Positions 5,111 to 7,389 of a stretch of 7,389 nt of DNA are shown one piece after another. Source of the DNA: an uncultured Pseudomonadales bacterium (lineage in GTDB: Bacteria > Pseudomonadota > Gammaproteobacteria > Pseudomonadales > Porticoccaceae); contig CAJQJT010000361.1 of NCBI GenBank assembly GCA_905478725.1, positions 1 to 7,389 of the forward strand, in the 5' to 3' direction. Numbering within the stretch: the stretch's first letter is position 1; each line of letters begins with the position of its first letter. A program made the position numbers and the translations under genes. Under the pieces are notes generated by a model. It was given only the letters and a program-made list of their open reading frames with translations, had not been told where the DNA came from and did no database searches.

Positions 5111-6367
5111 TTGTACACTCCAGATAATCCAGGCAATCCAGACAATCAGCTCAGACGCTCCTTAACCCTACCGATGCTTATTCTCTACGGCCTTGGTACC
5201 ACTATAGGCGGTGGTATCTATGCACTAGTGGGCAAGGTTGCGGCTCGAGCAGGCATGCTGGCACCACTATCCTTTGTTGCCGCCGCCCTGCTCTCCGCCT
5301 TTACCGCCCTGGCTTTCGCTGAACTCTCCAGCCGCTACCCTAAGAGCGCAGGGGAAGCGGTCTATGTGCAACAGGCCTTTAACAAAAAGAGTCTGACACT
5401 GATTATTGGTATTCTTGTGGTGCTCAATGGCTGCATCTCCGCTGCGGCTCTGGCAAATGGCTTTGTTGGCTATCTGCAGGTCTTTGTCGCCATCCCCGAC
5501 TGGGTCGCGATTGTTGCGGTTACCCTAGCACTGGGGTTGCTGGCGATCTGGGGTATTGGCCAATCAGTGATCACTGCTGCTGTCATCACCCTAGTGGAGA
5601 TAGCCGGACTGATACTAATTATCTGGGTCACGCGCAGCGACCTGGCCAGCTTTCCGGCACGCCTCGATGAATTTAATCCAGGATTGAACAGCACAATGTG
5701 GCTGGGGATTCTCAGTGGATCCTTTCTCGCGTTCTATGCCTTTATCGGCTTTGAGGATATGGTCAATATTGCGGAAGAGGTCAAAGACGTGGAAAGGAAT
5801 CTGCCGCGAGCGATCATTGTTACCCTCGCACTAACCACCTTGATTTACTTTTTGGTAACCCTTGCTGCGGTATTAGCGGTGCCGCCGGAACAGTTGGGCC
5901 AGCAGAGTGCACCCCTAACTTATATTTACGCATTTAAAACCGGTGCCGATGGAACCCTGATTAGCCTGATCAGTATTTTTGCCATTGTGAATGGCGGCCT
6001 GATACAGATGATTATGGCGTCCCGAGTTTTGTATGGCATGAGCCGTCAGTCACTGGTTCCCGCTCAATTAACCTTTATGGCGGATATCAATCCACGTACT
6101 CAAACGCCCATTAAAGCCACCGTTTTAGTGATGCTCCTAGTGTCTGTTTTGGCTCTGAGTTACGCCATTGAAAGTCTCGCCGAAACCACTTCACTAATGA
6201 TTTTGATCATCGCTGTAGTGGTCAACACGGCCTTAGTTCAGATCAAACTCAAGGCCCATGAGCATCCAGAGGCTACAGGTATTCGGGTACCCATAGCCGT
6301 CCCTATTACTGGGCTGATAATTAGCTTTGGCTTTGCCATAATGATTGCTATCGATATAACTAAGTAA
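5111..6367 (+). CDS. APC-superfamily amino acid permease
   Basis: This inner-membrane transporter of 418 residues is from the amino acid-polyamine-organocation superfamily (LeuT fold), probably importing an amino acid by proton or cation coupling. About 11 membrane helices can be drawn: 20-45, 49-75, 94-125, 131-150, 152-173, 196-216, 233-257, 281-305, 334-352, 357-377 and 393-415. Helix 1 has the unwound substrate-site motif GLGTTIGGGIY (27-37). Other family marks are the AELSSRYPKSAGEAVYV loop (70-86), GFEDMVNIAEEVKDVERNLPRAI (213-235) and ASRVLYGMSRQ (303-313). The start is TTG at 5111: an in-frame TAG lies at 5099-5101, AGGA stands 7 bases upstream, and a later start would cut into helix 1. 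A short N-terminal tail contains a PDN-PGN-PDN repeat. The substrate cannot be predicted. No clear terminator follows it before the convergent gene. Confidence 0.88.
   Translation: MYTPDNPGNPDNQLRRSLTLPMLILYGLGTTIGGGIYALVGKVAARAGMLAPLSFVAAALLSAFTALAFAELSSRYPKSAGEAVYVQQAFNKKSLTLIIGILVVLNGCISAAALANGFVGYLQVFVAIPDWVAIVAVTLALGLLAIWGIGQSVITAAVITLVEIAGLILIIWVTRSDLASFPARLDEFNPGLNSTMWLGILSGSFLAFYAFIGFEDMVNIAEEVKDVERNLPRAIIVTLALTTLIYFLVTLAAVLAVPPEQLGQQSAPLTYIYAFKTGADGTLISLISIFAIVNGGLIQMIMASRVLYGMSRQSLVPAQLTFMADINPRTQTPIKATVLVMLLVSVLALSYAIESLAETTSLMILIIAVVVNTALVQIKLKAHEHPEATGIRVPIAVPITGLIISFGFAIMIAIDITK
5120..5146 (+). repeat. Three 9-bp tandem units in the permease N-terminus
   Basis: CCAGATAAT, CCAGGCAAT and CCAGACAAT follow each other directly and in frame, encoding PDN, PGN and PDN in the cytoplasmic tail before helix 1. 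The units differ by one or two bases. Slippage in copy number would add or remove three residues without a frameshift. It is small and may be chance. Confidence 0.4.
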
Positions 6368-6427
6368 TTTAAATCAATAACTTATAGTTTTTATATAATC
6401 TAATTTCTAGAATGTATATTTACTTCC

Positions 6428-7204
6428 CTACCAGTTATCACGCAGTGCCCGCAGCTTGATAAACACCTCTTTATCAGTTGCATCCACAGAGTTCAAACCT
6501 TCGCGAATCTGTGTATTAGCCAAACGGAAAAAGCTATTAAATTCCCGCTCATCACCTATGCAGGTAACTAAAGGCGCCACAGTGGGATCCGTAGCCATGA
6601 CTCGAGGCAACCACTCCTGAGCCTGCTGATTATCCGGCTCCACACTGAGCGTAAAGCGCAGGTTATTCTCCAGATAGTCATGACCGGGGTAGACCAGCAC
6701 TTTGTTGTCAAGACTATGAAACTGCTCGGAAATAGTTTGATACAGCGAATCAATATCGCCACCACGGCAGTGACCCACTCCAGCATTAAATAATGTGTCG
6801 CCGGTAAAAACTGCCACCGCTGTGCCCTGCTCTAGAACCAGAAAACACAGATGAGCATAGGTATGTCCCGGCGTATCCAGCACCCGCAACTGAGCGCCAG
6901 AATCTAGATCGATTAGTTCGCCGGCAGTTAACATCCGACTCAAGCCTGGAACCTTTCCCTGACCGTTACTGTGCGCCCAAACCTCGCACTCGTGTTCAGC
7001 CACCAGCTCAGGGTTGCCCTGAATATGATCCCAGTGCTCGTGGGTGTTGATAATGGCGTGCAGGCTTAGATGATGCTTGTGCAGCAGGGTATTGACCTCT
7101 GCGGCGTCCCAGGGGTCTATAACGAGGGCCGAGCCATTGTCTAATTCGATTAAGTAGGTGAAATTGCGTAATACACTTTCGGTATAGACCTGATGGATTT
7201 TCAT
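6428..7204 (-). CDS. gloB: Glyoxalase II-like hydroxyacylglutathione hydrolase (MBL fold)
   Basis: This 258-residue metallo-beta-lactamase-fold enzyme probably hydrolyses S-lactoylglutathione to lactate and glutathione, the second step of methylglyoxal detoxification in the cytoplasm. Metal-ligand motifs are complete: T-H55-E-H57-W-D59-H60, H114 in DTPGHT, D136 in FTGDTLF and H175 in YPGHDY. The C-terminal part has the glyoxalase II (HAGH) signature NLRFTLSVEPDN (181-192) and a variant of the xNPFFR block (EFNSFFR, 221-227). The segment GHCRGGD (144-150) departs from the usual C-G-R form, so a related thioester substrate is possible. ATG at 7202-7204 is chosen because AAGAGG lies 5 bases before it and the protein starts directly with the first strand. 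A longer open frame to 7369 runs into the terminator of the neighbouring gene and encodes nothing recognisable. The permease gene ends 60 bases away on the other strand. Confidence 0.82.
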   Translation of the reverse strand: MKIHQVYTESVLRNFTYLIELDNGSALVIDPWDAAEVNTLLHKHHLSLHAIINTHEHWDHIQGNPELVAEHECEVWAHSNGQGKVPGLSRMLTAGELIDLDSGAQLRVLDTPGHTYAHLCFLVLEQGTAVAVFTGDTLFNAGVGHCRGGDIDSLYQTISEQFHSLDNKVLVYPGHDYLENNLRFTLSVEPDNQQAQEWLPRVMATDPTVAPLVTCIGDEREFNSFFRLANTQIREGLNSVDATDKEVFIKLRALRDNW

Positions 7205-7358
7205 GATCGCCTCTTGTGGGTGATTGATACTTGCTGAAGAGGACAATAGCGATTTGTGGCTGGGAAATCTAGAGTGGCTTGGGTTGTGTATGTATGGGTG
7301 GAATGGGTTTACTTTGAGTTTGGCGCTGTATAGATTGAGATAGTTGTAGTGGTCTAAT
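7205..7358 (-). promoter_or_regulatory. C-rich, G-poor leader upstream of the glyoxalase II gene
   Basis: Read leftward, about 97 bases between roughly 7250 and 7350 contain about 37 C and only about 6 G by hand count, mostly as CA and CCCA patches with little pairing potential. Such C-over-G stretches are typical of Rho-loading (rut) sites. The region must also hold the glyoxalase promoter, but no hexamer pair stands out (a TATACA near 7333 lacks a good -35). It could be a Rho-controlled leader or a backup terminator for the gene to the right. Confidence 0.35.
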
Positions 7359-7381
7359 AAAAAAGCCACCCTATGGGTGGC
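7359..7381 (-). terminator. Rho-independent terminator of a leftward gene beyond the right edge
   Basis: GCCACCC and GGGTGGC (7365-7371 and 7375-7381) form a perfect 7-bp stem with a 3-base loop. On the minus strand this stem is followed by TTTTTTATTA, a textbook T tract (the six A at 7359-7364). It therefore ends leftward transcription arriving from outside the window and separates that gene from the glyoxalase II gene. Confidence 0.85.
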
Positions 7382-7389
7382 AGATCTGT

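Noticed and set aside
6368..6427. Terminator between the permease and glyoxalase II genes
   Set aside because: Only a 4-bp AT-rich pairing, AACT-TAT-AGTT (6379-6389), is visible next to a T run. It is too weak to call.
7205..7369. 55-residue N-terminal extension of the glyoxalase II-like protein
   Set aside because: It begins within a terminator hairpin, has skewed low-complexity composition, and the ATG at 7202-7204 has a good ribosome binding site and begins the fold.
1..7389. Mobile element, CRISPR array, tRNA or defence island
   Set aside because: I saw no repeat-spacer pattern, transposase or integrase motif, terminal repeats or tRNA-like cloverleaf on either strand.

Overview
The window reads as ordinary chromosome of a Gram-negative bacterium, most likely a marine-type gammaproteobacterium. 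The basis is a YeeN-type YebC protein resembling Pseudomonas homologues, a UspE-type tandem universal stress protein, a FecI-like ECF sigma factor, a glyoxalase II homologue and roughly balanced GC content. I see no mobile element, CRISPR array, rRNA or tRNA. The organism assignment is inference from family resemblance.

Layout, left to right: (1) 2-697 (+), a YebC/YeeN-type protein cut by the left edge, ending at a GC-rich hairpin; (2) 749-2535 (-), a biotinyl-domain plus carboxyltransferase fusion of the acyl-CoA carboxylase type, split by a one-base frameshift near 1307-1311; (3) 2536-2929, a divergent regulatory region with candidate promoters on both strands; (4) 2930-3778 (+), a UspE-like protein, followed by a perfect 14-bp terminator stem; (5) 3912-4809 (-), an ECF sigma factor and a small tail-anchored membrane protein whose genes overlap by 8 bases; (6) 4810-5110, a second divergent regulatory region with two inverted repeats and a promoter-like element; (7) 5111-6367 (+), an APC-family amino acid permease; (8) 6428-7204 (-), a glyoxalase II-like metallo-hydrolase; (9) 7205-7389, its C-rich, G-poor leader and, at the right edge, a strong leftward terminator for a gene lying beyond the window.

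These are mostly independent, alternately oriented transcription units. Two links stand out. The sigma factor and its small membrane partner look translationally coupled and may form a regulator/anti-regulator pair. The stress-protein gene and the permease gene share an upstream element, AGCTAACGTT, placed exactly 16 bases before a TATAA(T/G) box, which hints at co-regulation. Three genes start at non-ATG codons: TTG for the carboxylase, GTG probably for the sigma factor, and TTG for the permease.

I found no clearly new biological system. The best leads are the sigma/tail-anchored pair, the shared promoter element and the broken carboxylase.
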